From: JAAYUK01 sp035319145
GTDB taxonomy: Bacteria > Nitrospirota > Thermodesulfovibrionia > Thermodesulfovibrionales > Dissulfurispiraceae
DNA length: 11,164 nt
Assembly: GCA_035319145.1 (NCBI GenBank)
Contig: DATHDH010000277.1
Span: 1 to 11,164 of the forward strand
Direction of reading: 5' to 3'
Within the stretch, counting starts at the first letter, position 1. Every line of letters starts with the position of its first letter. Position numbers and translations under genes: made by a program. The notes beneath the pieces are model-generated. The model worked only from the letters and a program-made list of their open reading frames with translations. It was not told the DNA's origin and ran no database searches. Of this stretch, positions 1 through 6,868 are shown piece by piece.

Positions 1-1076
1 CCTGCACGAAGTGCCGCGAGGTATGTCCTGTCGAGGGAGCGATCGCCTTCGAAGACAGCGTTCGAATGCTCGAGAGAACCGTCGGAGCGGTGATCGTGGC
101 AGTCGGGGCATCGCTCCTGGACTGTCGCACCCTGCCTCAGCTCGGATACGGCACGCTGCAGGGAGTTGTGACGAGTCTTGAATTCGAGCGCCTGCTTGCC
201 GCGGACGGTCCGCTGGGAGGAGACCTGAGGACCCCTGAAGGGAAGGCGCCGTCCCGCATAGCTCTGATTCAATGTACCGGCAGCCTGGATGCATATCATG
301 CATCGTACTGTTCTGAGATATGCTGCCGTTCCGCCCTGAAATACCGGGCAATGCTGCGCGAACGGCTGCCGGATAGCGAGATCGTTCATTTCGTGAAGGA
401 ATGGTGCTTGCCCGGCTGTCAGGCACAGGTGCTGTACGAGAGCGCCATGGAGGATAGATCGGCATTTTTTGTGCGGTACGCCGATATCGGATCCTTTTCC
501 GTCCAGCCGTCTAAAAGCAGGCTGCGGCTGTCATGTCGGGACATGTCCGGCAGTCAGTGCGGCAATGAATTCGATATGATTATTCTCTGCCCGGCAGTTG
601 TACCGGCCGGAGATGCCGCAACTCTGGCAAAGACGCTGAGGATGCGCCCTTCGCGATACGGCTTCGTGTATTCCGGACTGTCGGGCTTTGAGCATGAGAC
701 GAAAGCTCCGCGCGGAATACTGGCCGTCGGCTCGTGCAGCGGACCGAAGGATATCCGCACGGCAGCGACTGAAGGGGGTGCCGCCGCGGGGCGCATCCTT
801 GCGGAATTGAAGAACACAGGCCGTCTCGAGGTAAACCCGACGAGGGCTCATATTGTGTGCGAACGCTGTTCCGGCTGCGGCATATGTGCTGCGGTATGCC
901 CCCTGGGGGCTATTGTTGTCGATAAGGACGGCAAGAGGGCGGAAGTGATTTCCGAACTCTGTGACGGCTGCGGCGTTTGCGTTGCAGGATGTCCCGCAGC
1001 GGCAATTGTCGGCAATCATTTTACCGATGAGCAGATCAGGGCGGAATTGGACGGACTTCTTGACACCGGAATGTGA
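1..1076 (+). CDS. HdrA-like FAD/4Fe-4S electron-transfer subunit, 5'-truncated by window edge
   Basis: This is the C-terminal part of a heterodisulfide reductase subunit A-type flavoprotein. The reading frame is open from base 3, upstream of the first ATG (66), so the gene begins outside the window. Counting from the codon at base 3, the fragment starts inside a 4Fe-4S motif (CTKCREVCP, C1/C4/C8). It continues with the HdrA-typical VGAVIVAVGASLLD and TSLEFERLL segments, an IQCTGS..YCSEICC stretch, and a C-terminal FAD-domain signature (GILAVGSCSGPKDI). Two adjacent ferredoxin clusters follow (C289/292/295/299 and C320/323/326/330). In this family such proteins sit in the cytoplasm and move electrons between a flavin and Fe-S partners, in some cases by flavin-based bifurcation. 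The position that is usually a DIRTxGKGYE-like segment reads KEWCLPGCQ here, adding two cysteines. The end overlaps the next gene. HdrB and HdrC are not in the window, so the true partner and substrate are unknown. Confidence 0.9.
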   Translation, partial: CTKCREVCPVEGAIAFEDSVRMLERTVGAVIVAVGASLLDCRTLPQLGYGTLQGVVTSLEFERLLAADGPLGGDLRTPEGKAPSRIALIQCTGSLDAYHASYCSEICCRSALKYRAMLRERLPDSEIVHFVKEWCLPGCQAQVLYESAMEDRSAFFVRYADIGSFSVQPSKSRLRLSCRDMSGSQCGNEFDMIILCPAVVPAGDAATLAKTLRMRPSRYGFVYSGLSGFEHETKAPRGILAVGSCSGPKDIRTAATEGGAAAGRILAELKNTGRLEVNPTRAHIVCERCSGCGICAAVCPLGAIVVDKDGKRAEVISELCDGCGVCVAGCPAAAIVGNHFTDEQIRAELDGLLDTGM

Positions 1077-1488
1077 CAACCTGAATGCTTTTGAGCCGAA
1101 GATCGTGGCGTTTCTCTGCTCATGGTGCTCATATGCCGGTGCGGATCGGGCCGGATCCGGACAGATTCCCTGCCCGCCCAATGTGCGTATTGTTCGGGTC
1201 ATGTGCAGCGGCAGGGTTGACGCCTCCCTGGTGCTTGAGGCTTACAGAAAAGGGGCGGACGGGGTTGTCATCCTGGCATGCCACCTCGGGGATTGCCACT
1301 ACAGGGACGGGAATATGGCGGCCCTGAAGAGGCACCGCCTGCTGCTCAGGATGCTCTCGGTATTCGGTATCAGTGAAGAGCGATGCAGGTTCGATTATGT
1401 TTCCGCTAATGAAGGAGAGCGTTTTGCCGATATTATTTCAAGGATGGTTCACACATTACGCCTCATGAAGCGGCTTTCCGTCGTGTGA
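1027..1488 (+). CDS. MvhD/FlpD-type hydrogenase iron-sulfur (delta) subunit
   Basis: This small Fe-S protein belongs to the methyl-viologen-reducing hydrogenase delta family (MvhD/FlpD). Members relay electrons between a donor enzyme and HdrA. Family signatures seen are FEPKIVAFLCSWCSYAGAD (C31, C34 from the ATG at 1027), MCSGRVD (C60) and GADGVVILACHLGDCHYRDGN (C85, C90). These are the expected cysteines for a [2Fe-2S] cluster. Length is about 153 residues, near the family norm. The start is uncertain. ATG 1027 overlaps hdrA by 50 bp and has no clear ribosome binding site. Homology begins only at FEPK, after base 1081, so a TTG at 1060 or another non-ATG start near the hdrA stop is possible. 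HdrA-MvhD fusions exist, so an undetected frameshift at the junction is a further possibility. The strong overlap suggests co-translation with hdrA. Confidence 0.9.
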   Translation: MSRSGRNWTDFLTPECDNLNAFEPKIVAFLCSWCSYAGADRAGSGQIPCPPNVRIVRVMCSGRVDASLVLEAYRKGADGVVILACHLGDCHYRDGNMAALKRHRLLLRMLSVFGISEERCRFDYVSANEGERFADIISRMVHTLRLMKRLSVV

Positions 1489-1500
1489 ACAGTACCGGAA

Positions 1501-1506
1501 GAGGAG
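1501..1506 (+). promoter_or_regulatory. Ribosome binding site for the tusA-family gene
   Basis: GAGGAG lies 6 bases upstream of a GTG codon at 1513. It supports GTG as the start, since no ATG lies near the beginning of the conserved domain. Confidence 0.6.
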
Positions 1507-1512
1507 ACTGGC

Positions 1513-1737
1513 GTGGCAGTAAACGTGATTGATGCAAAGGGATTGAAGTGTCCGCAGCCGACGATTCAGATGACCATCAAGGCGCTCAAAATGAAGCGCG
1601 GCGACATCCTTGAGGTGGTCGCCGACTGTTCTACCTTTGAAAATGATGTCAAGAACTGGTGCCGCCGCAACAATAAACCGCTGCTTTGGCTCAGGGACGA
1701 GGGCAATGGCGTCAAGCGCTGCCAGGTGCAGTTTTAG
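1513..1737 (+). CDS. TusA/SirA-family sulfur carrier protein
   Basis: This 74-residue protein covers the whole length usual for TusA-family sulfur carriers. The N-terminal strand leads into DAKGLKCPQP, which holds the family's active CPxP motif with C13 as the persulfide-carrying cysteine. Residues 30-38 (GDILEVVAD) and the segment from C39 to C50 fit the remainder of the fold. It has four cysteines in all (C13, C39, C50, C70), more than the single conserved one. TusA-like proteins pass sulfane sulfur between enzymes in the cytoplasm, for tRNA thiolation, molybdenum-cofactor-dependent enzyme maturation or dissimilatory sulfur metabolism. It sits 24 bp after the mvhD-type gene and starts with GTG behind a good ribosome binding site, so it is probably in the same operon. 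Two roles are plausible: a sulfur-carrying partner of the HdrA/MvhD pair, or a sulfur donor for formate dehydrogenase maturation. The sequence alone does not decide between them. Confidence 0.9.
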   Translation: MAVNVIDAKGLKCPQPTIQMTIKALKMKRGDILEVVADCSTFENDVKNWCRRNNKPLLWLRDEGNGVKRCQVQF

Positions 1738-1789
1738 GGTCGTTTTGTCGTACTGCTGAAATATCTGAGCACAACGGGAGTGCCTCACG

Positions 1790-3022
1790 GTGACGGTTTT
1801 GCAGAACGCATTCTTTGTCGCTCTTATGCTGATGGTTCTAACTCTGCCTGCTGCTGCGGATGAGACCATCGATATCGGCATGTCTGCTGCATTCAAGGGA
1901 GCGACCGGCGGTCTTGGGATTGAGCTGTACCGGGGCTCGATGGCGTATATCGAGCACATCAACAGCAGCGGAGGAATAAACGGCCGCCGTATCCGGATCA
2001 TCCCTTATGACGACGGCTATAATCCGACACCTGCGATCAATAACACCATTCGTCTTATCGAGCAGGATCAGGTATTGCTTCTTTTCGATTATGTCGGAAC
2101 GCCTACGGTAACACGGGTTCTGCCGATTCTCAAGAGCAACAGCGACCGCAATGTATTTCTCTTTTTCCCGTTTACGGGCGCCCAACCTCACCGCCAGCCC
2201 CCTTACGACGAGTATGTCTTTAACCTTCGGGCTTCGTACCATCAGGAAACCGGCGGCCTCGTTGATAATTATGTGAAGATCGGCCGAAAGAAGATTGCTG
2301 TCTTCTACCAGGCTGATGCTTATGGCCGCAGCGGATGGAACGGCGTTCGCATTCAGCTTGCGAAGTACCAGCTTAAAATCGTCGGCGAAGCGACGTATCG
2401 CCGCGGCACGCAGTTCAGTGACAGCCTTAGCCAGCAGGTATCTCTGCTGAGGAACTCCGGTGCCGACGCCGTAATTTCGATCGGAGCGTATGCGGCCTGC
2501 GCTGCCTTTATCAGGGATGCCAGGGATGCCGGATGGGACGTGCCGATAGCGAATGTTTCCTTTGTCGGCAGCGAATTCCTTGTCGATCTCCTTTTGTCAG
2601 CAGGGAGGACGGCGAACAAATCATATGCTGCAGACCTCATCAACTCGCAGGTAGTTCCGAGTTATGAAGATACGTCTCTTCCGGCGGTACGTCAATATCG
2701 TGAACTGATGGATCGCTACAATCCCGTGGCGCCCGTTCATCTCATGGAGCCGGGATATCGGCCGCTGCGGTATAGTTTCGTGAGCTTTGAGGGCTTCCTG
2801 AATGCGAAACTGCTGGTCGAGATCCTGCGTCAGATGGGACCGCACCTCGATAAGAGCCGGATCAGGACAGTCGTTGAAAGCATGACAAGCCGCGATATCG
2901 GCATCGACGAGCGGGTGTCATTCGGTCCTAAGCGCCATCAGGGACTCGATCACATTTATTATACGACGTACCGTGACGGCAGATTCGTTCCGATAACCGA
3001 TTGGAGCAGATGGCGTAAATGA
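1790..3022 (+). CDS. Periplasmic type-1 substrate-binding protein (Leu/Ile/Val-binding-like), probable sensor accessory
   Basis: This 410-residue protein has a signal peptide and an ABC-type branched-chain amino acid receptor fold (Peripla_BP_6 type). The hydrophobic leader (residues 7-20) ends in LPAAAD with likely cleavage after A23. There is no lipobox cysteine, so it should be soluble in the periplasm. The leader's n-region carries no lysine or arginine, which is atypical. Family hallmarks are IDIGMSAAFKG near the mature N-terminus, GGINGRRIRIIPYDDGYNP, the hinge-side IGRKKIAVFYQADAYGRSGWNG, and GADAVISIGAYAACAAFIRDARDAGWDVP. The start is GTG 1790, with GGGAG at 1776-1780. An in-frame stop at 1766 and no other start codon between limit the choice. 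No permease or ATPase gene flanks it. Its stop overlaps the start of the membrane kinase gene by 4 bp (ATGA). A role in ligand sensing, not import, is therefore inferred. The ligand cannot be read from the sequence; members of this fold bind amino acids, amides, urea or aromatic acids. Confidence 0.9.
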   Translation: MTVLQNAFFVALMLMVLTLPAAADETIDIGMSAAFKGATGGLGIELYRGSMAYIEHINSSGGINGRRIRIIPYDDGYNPTPAINNTIRLIEQDQVLLLFDYVGTPTVTRVLPILKSNSDRNVFLFFPFTGAQPHRQPPYDEYVFNLRASYHQETGGLVDNYVKIGRKKIAVFYQADAYGRSGWNGVRIQLAKYQLKIVGEATYRRGTQFSDSLSQQVSLLRNSGADAVISIGAYAACAAFIRDARDAGWDVPIANVSFVGSEFLVDLLLSAGRTANKSYAADLINSQVVPSYEDTSLPAVRQYRELMDRYNPVAPVHLMEPGYRPLRYSFVSFEGFLNAKLLVEILRQMGPHLDKSRIRTVVESMTSRDIGIDERVSFGPKRHQGLDHIYYTTYRDGRFVPITDWSRWRK

Positions 3023-4920
3023 TCGTCTCGAAACTTTTCAAGAAGACGCTCATTATTATCATCATCCTTTTTGCTGTTATCGCGCTGTCGACACTTTTTT
3101 CTTCAGGATATAATCTTTACAACAATCTGACCGAGGAATATAAGAGCAAAGGAACGGCAATAGCACGCAGCATTGCCGGGTCGAGCGTCGAGACACTCCT
3201 CAACCGCGATGCTTCAACGGTGCAGGCGATGATTGACCAATTTACCGAGATCATGGGCGTATCGTATGTTTTCGTCGTCGACTCGCAAGGGGAAATTGTC
3301 TCGCATACGTTTGTTCCGAACGTCCCGGCGGAGATTCTGCACGTCCAGGAAATGAAAAGCAGGGATCCGGTCGAGGTCTCGATCAAGGGCCGCGGCGATT
3401 TCATTGATATTTCGTCGCCGATAGTCGAAGGAGCGGTCGGATATGTTCATGTCGGTATGGACAAGGGCGTCATCATGTCTCAGCTGACCGCAGCAATGCT
3501 ACGCCAGCTTTACGTATTGTCAGTCGTGTTTCTCGTCAGTGTGGCGGCTGCCTATGTGTTCGTCAATCGCGTTTCCCAGCCGCTCAATACGTTGACCGAA
3601 TACTCTCGAAAGCTTGCCCAGCACGACTTCAGCGCGAGGGTCGAGATAAAGTCGAAAGATGAAGTCGGTCTTCTTGCCGATACGATGCAGTCGATGGCGC
3701 AGGAGTTGTCGGAGGTCTTCGAGCGTTACGAACTTGCTCTGAAGGACGCCGTGGTCGAACTCCAAAACACGTTGGCATATCTTACCGCCGTCATCGATCA
3801 CATGGCTGACGGTCTGCTTGTCGGCGACATAGACGGCATCATTACGCATGTCAATCCTGCAATGTCTTCCATGATGGGGATTCGGGAAAGCGATCTCATC
3901 GGGAAGAGCTGCCGCGAGATATTCGGCGATAATCTTGCGGTCATTGTCGAAAAATGCCGGCATAATCCCGACGAGATGTATACAACGGAGATGTCGCTCG
4001 CCGGGGAAAAAACCGGCAAGGCGGTCGCCACCGGCATTCAGCAGGACTATTTCCCGCTCGAAGGCACGGAAAAGGGAATCGGGTCGGTCGTCCTGATCCG
4101 CGATATCACGTCGGAAAAGGAAGTCGATCGCATGAAGACCGATTTCATATCCACGGTGTCGCATGAACTCCGCACCCCATTGACTTCGATTCGCGGATTT
4201 ACCGAGATGATCCGGAAGAAACTTGAAGAAGATATCCTCGCTCTCGTGACCGGACGCGACAAGAGGACGGAAAAGGCGATTCAGCGGGTGAGGGACAATA
4301 TCAGCATCATTCTTTCGGAAAGCGAACGGCTGACGGCGCTCATTAATGACCTGCTCGATGTCGCAAAACTTGAGTCTGGGAAGGTCGAGTGGAAGGATGA
4401 GCCGGTTTCGATAGAAGAAGTTATCGGCAGGGCTCATGGTGCGACGTCGGCGCTGTTCGAGAAGAAAGGTCTGATATTTCTTAAACGCATCGACAGGGAG
4501 CTGCCTGAGATAATCGGCGATCGCGATAAACTCATCCAAGTCGTGATCAACCTGATTTCCAACGCCGTGAAGTTCACGGATTTCGGAACTATCACATGCT
4601 CTGCCGTCGCTGTGCATGGTGAAATCGTGGTGAGCGTCATCGATACCGGCATCGGCATCGCAGACGGGGATCGTGACCGTGTATTTGAGAAGTTCAAGCA
4701 GGCCGGCAATACCCTGACTGATAAGCCCAAAGGCACCGGACTCGGTCTCTCGATATGCAGACAGATCGTCACGCACCACGGTGGAAGGATCTGGGTTGAG
4801 AGCGATGTCGGCAAGGGCAGTGCGTTTGCGTTTTCACTGCCTATCCCGGGGGCCTCAAATCTTGCAGTAATCGGCGGGGATGGGTATAGTACATCAAAGG
4901 AGACTATGGTCAATGCATAA
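3019..4920 (+). CDS. Membrane-bound sensor histidine kinase (periplasmic sensor, HAMP, PAS, HisKA, HATPase)
   Basis: This is a 633-residue inner-membrane kinase. Membrane segment 1 is at about residues 10-30 and segment 2 at about 164-184. They enclose a periplasmic domain of about 130 residues that resembles a single-Cache sensor (MGVSYVFVVDSQGEIVSHT, GYVHVGMD). HAMP follows (about 185-237), then a coiled linker, a PAS domain (about 252-370, ending in VVLIRDITSEKE), and HisKA with FISTVSHELRTPLTS, where H382 is the predicted phospho-acceptor. HisKA helix 1 is followed by a longer than usual charged helix-like insert (RKKLEEDILALVTGRDKRTE). The ATPase has an intact N-box (N515), a G1 box DTGIGI (D542) and GTGLGLSI. 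The start overlaps the stop of the binding protein gene (ATGA), which indicates translational coupling. The natural inference is that the ligand-loaded binding protein docks on the periplasmic domain. The likely phosphate acceptor is the receiver encoded immediately downstream. Confidence 0.95.
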   Translation: MIVSKLFKKTLIIIIILFAVIALSTLFSSGYNLYNNLTEEYKSKGTAIARSIAGSSVETLLNRDASTVQAMIDQFTEIMGVSYVFVVDSQGEIVSHTFVPNVPAEILHVQEMKSRDPVEVSIKGRGDFIDISSPIVEGAVGYVHVGMDKGVIMSQLTAAMLRQLYVLSVVFLVSVAAAYVFVNRVSQPLNTLTEYSRKLAQHDFSARVEIKSKDEVGLLADTMQSMAQELSEVFERYELALKDAVVELQNTLAYLTAVIDHMADGLLVGDIDGIITHVNPAMSSMMGIRESDLIGKSCREIFGDNLAVIVEKCRHNPDEMYTTEMSLAGEKTGKAVATGIQQDYFPLEGTEKGIGSVVLIRDITSEKEVDRMKTDFISTVSHELRTPLTSIRGFTEMIRKKLEEDILALVTGRDKRTEKAIQRVRDNISIILSESERLTALINDLLDVAKLESGKVEWKDEPVSIEEVIGRAHGATSALFEKKGLIFLKRIDRELPEIIGDRDKLIQVVINLISNAVKFTDFGTITCSAVAVHGEIVVSVIDTGIGIADGDRDRVFEKFKQAGNTLTDKPKGTGLGLSICRQIVTHHGGRIWVESDVGKGSAFAFSLPIPGASNLAVIGGDGYSTSKETMVNA

Positions 4921-5293
4921 AGTGCTGATTGTGGACGACGAACCGCTTATTCGCCTCCTCCTTGAACAAACGCTTGAGGCTTTTGAGGAACGCGGGGTCG
5001 AGGTTTTTTCGGTTGAAAACGGCGTTGAGGCCGTTGAAATGATCAAGAAGGAACGCCCGGATATCGTATTCCTTGATGTCATGATGCCGAAAATGAACGG
5101 GTTCGAAGTATGTAGTATCGTCAAGCAGCAGCTCTGCATGCATGATGTCTGCATTGTGATGCTGACAGCGAAGGGGCAGGAGCAGGATAAGCAGAAGGCC
5201 ATGGAAGCCGGGGCCGATCAATATATAACCAAACCTTTTAATATTGAAGAAGTCGCCGGGAAGGTTGCGGAAGTTCTCAGGATGCCGCTCTAG
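4913..5293 (+). CDS. Single-domain (CheY-like) response regulator
   Basis: This 126-residue protein consists only of a receiver domain. It begins MHKVLIVDDEP with the acidic pair of the phosphorylation pocket. D55 lies in IVFLDVMMPKMNGFE as the phospho-acceptor, VMLTAKG supplies the switch threonine, and K107 in YITKPF is the conserved lysine. There is no output domain. The chosen ATG 4913 overlaps the kinase stop by 8 bp and has AAAGGAG at 4896-4902, 10 bases upstream. An in-frame start at 4880 would add 11 residues that do not belong to the fold. It lies between two histidine kinase genes, so it may be a phosphate intermediate or a protein-protein switch acting on the second kinase. Known lone receivers act in relays, as phosphate sinks or as allosteric effectors. 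Which applies here is not visible. Confidence 0.93.
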   Translation: MHKVLIVDDEPLIRLLLEQTLEAFEERGVEVFSVENGVEAVEMIKKERPDIVFLDVMMPKMNGFEVCSIVKQQLCMHDVCIVMLTAKGQEQDKQKAMEAGADQYITKPFNIEEVAGKVAEVLRMPL

Positions 5294-5294
5294 C

Positions 5295-5357
5295 ATGTTG
5301 TCCCAGGGAATAGCTCTGCCGTATTCCCCCGCGTCACACGAAGCTTTACCCCTATGA
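5295..5357 (+). other. Possible 20-codon leader ORF in front of the second kinase gene
   Basis: An ATG at 5295 opens a 20-codon frame (MLSQGIALPY...) that ends at TGA 5355-5357. The stop overlaps the kinase ATG at 5354 in an ATGA arrangement, the same junction type seen at 3019 and 6865. The kinase start itself lacks a visible ribosome binding site, so translational coupling through this small frame is conceivable. The small frame also has no strong ribosome binding site, so chance is quite possible. Confidence 0.15.
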
Positions 5358-6868
5358 AACTTGGTTCCCGCGCAAGAATTCTCTTTGACGCAATCAGCAA
5401 GCCTGCCGTTATTGTCGGGCGGGAATCCGATATTATTCTGGCAAACTCCACCTTTGCCGAACTCTCCGGTTTTCTGAAGAGGCAGCTTGAGGGGAAGAAG
5501 CGACTTTCCGCTTTCATATCGGATGATTGCAGTGTCCCTATTTGGCATCGCAAACCGTCGTCAAAAGGAAGAATCAAGCCCGTTGCGCTCACCATCCGCA
5601 CGAAGACCGGCATGCTTGTTTCAACTGCTGCGACCGTATCGTGCCTGCCTGGATTGTCGCACTCCCTGATCGTGTTCGAATTGGTGCCGGCGCCCCATGA
5701 TGCCGAGGGGGAGTGGGATCAATTTCGAGAGTTTTTCGAACAGAACGATGAGGCGCTGCTCATTTTCGAACTGGCGCGTTGTGCGGTTATCGACGCAAAT
5801 CGTTCCGCATGGCAGCTCTTCGGCTACTCTCATGACGAACTGATAGAAGGCGGGGTCGGTCTCTTCTGTCAGCCTGCCGAACTCGATAACCTCAAACGGT
5901 TAATATGCGGACCTCCGATTGCTCAGCCTTACGTCATGACGTATATGCGTCGTGACCGGACCAAGAGCATACTCAGTTTCCGCAGCAATATCATCAGCCT
6001 GAAGCAGGGACCGCTCGTTTACTGCTCTTTTAAGGATATCGGCGAGAAGATTCGCCTGAAGGAGGAGATCAGATTTCGCCAGGCGCAGCTCATCCATGCA
6101 AACAAAATGGGAGCGCTCGGAATGCTCGTCTCAAGCGTCGCGCATGAAGTCAATAATCCCAACAATTTCATCCTGCATAACATAGAAATCATCTCCGAGG
6201 CATTCAAGGACGTCTATCCCATTCTGCAGGACTATTATCAGGAAAACGGCGATTATTATCTCGGCGGAATCCCCCTGTCGGAATTTGAGGATATCGTCCC
6301 GCGCCTCATATACGGGATTCGTGACGGATCTGAACGGATCAGAAACATTGTCGAGAATCTCCGTGATTTTGTCCGGAGTGATCGGGCGCGTCTTGACGGC
6401 ATTGTAGACATGGGGGTTGTCGTCGGGAATGCCGTAGCCCTAATGCGAAGTGAAATCAGTAAGCACACGAACTCCTTTTCGGTCGAGTGTGCAGACAATG
6501 TGCCGCTGGTTAGGGGGAGCGCTCAGAAGCTCGAGCAGGTCGTCATCAATCTTCTGCTGAACGCCCTGCAGGCCCTGACCGACAGGCGTCAGGCAGTGAC
6601 GGTAGGTGTGGCTGCGCCGGCGGGAACGGGCGAAGTGAAAATTACCATCGCTGACGAGGGTGTCGGCATGGATGAACCGGTGAAGATCAGGCTTCTGGAG
6701 CCCTTTTTTTCTACGAAGCTCGATCAGGGCGGCACGGGGCTTGGTCTCTATATATCGCATTCCATTGTCCGCGAGCACCACGGCAATATCGCTTTTTCAT
6801 CCGAGCTGGCTCGCGGTACGGCGGTTACCGTATCGCTGCCAGCCATCTCTAAGAAGGGTTTCCGATGA
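5354..6868 (+). CDS. Soluble PAS-PAS sensor histidine kinase
   Basis: This 504-residue cytoplasmic kinase has no membrane segments. The first PAS-like region is at about residues 8-105 (ILFDAISKPAVIVGRESDIILANSTFAELSG). The second is at about 125-232 (EALLIFELARCAVIDANRSAWQLFGYS). A coiled connector leads to the dimerisation domain with SSVAHEVNNPNNFI, where H264 is the predicted phospho-acceptor. The HE(V/I)NNP form is typical of NtrB-like and related PAS kinases that pair with sigma-54 regulators. The ATPase domain has the N-box VVINLLLNALQAL (N403), G1 DEGVGMD (D434) and GGTGLGLYIS. ATG 5354 has no clear ribosome binding site. The frame is open back to the TAG that ends the preceding regulator (5291), but no earlier ATG, GTG or TTG is available in it. 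Its stop overlaps the start of the sigma-54 activator gene by 4 bp, so that activator is its most likely partner. No cofactor-binding residue in the PAS domains can be named with confidence. Confidence 0.94.
   Translation: MKLGSRARILFDAISKPAVIVGRESDIILANSTFAELSGFLKRQLEGKKRLSAFISDDCSVPIWHRKPSSKGRIKPVALTIRTKTGMLVSTAATVSCLPGLSHSLIVFELVPAPHDAEGEWDQFREFFEQNDEALLIFELARCAVIDANRSAWQLFGYSHDELIEGGVGLFCQPAELDNLKRLICGPPIAQPYVMTYMRRDRTKSILSFRSNIISLKQGPLVYCSFKDIGEKIRLKEEIRFRQAQLIHANKMGALGMLVSSVAHEVNNPNNFILHNIEIISEAFKDVYPILQDYYQENGDYYLGGIPLSEFEDIVPRLIYGIRDGSERIRNIVENLRDFVRSDRARLDGIVDMGVVVGNAVALMRSEISKHTNSFSVECADNVPLVRGSAQKLEQVVINLLLNALQALTDRRQAVTVGVAAPAGTGEVKITIADEGVGMDEPVKIRLLEPFFSTKLDQGGTGLGLYISHSIVREHHGNIAFSSELARGTAVTVSLPAISKKGFR

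Noticed and set aside
3520..4779. A 419-codon open frame on the minus strand
   Set aside because: It lies antisense to the membrane kinase, whose full domain set is clear. The minus-strand translation shows no recognisable motif and reflects codon bias of the real gene.
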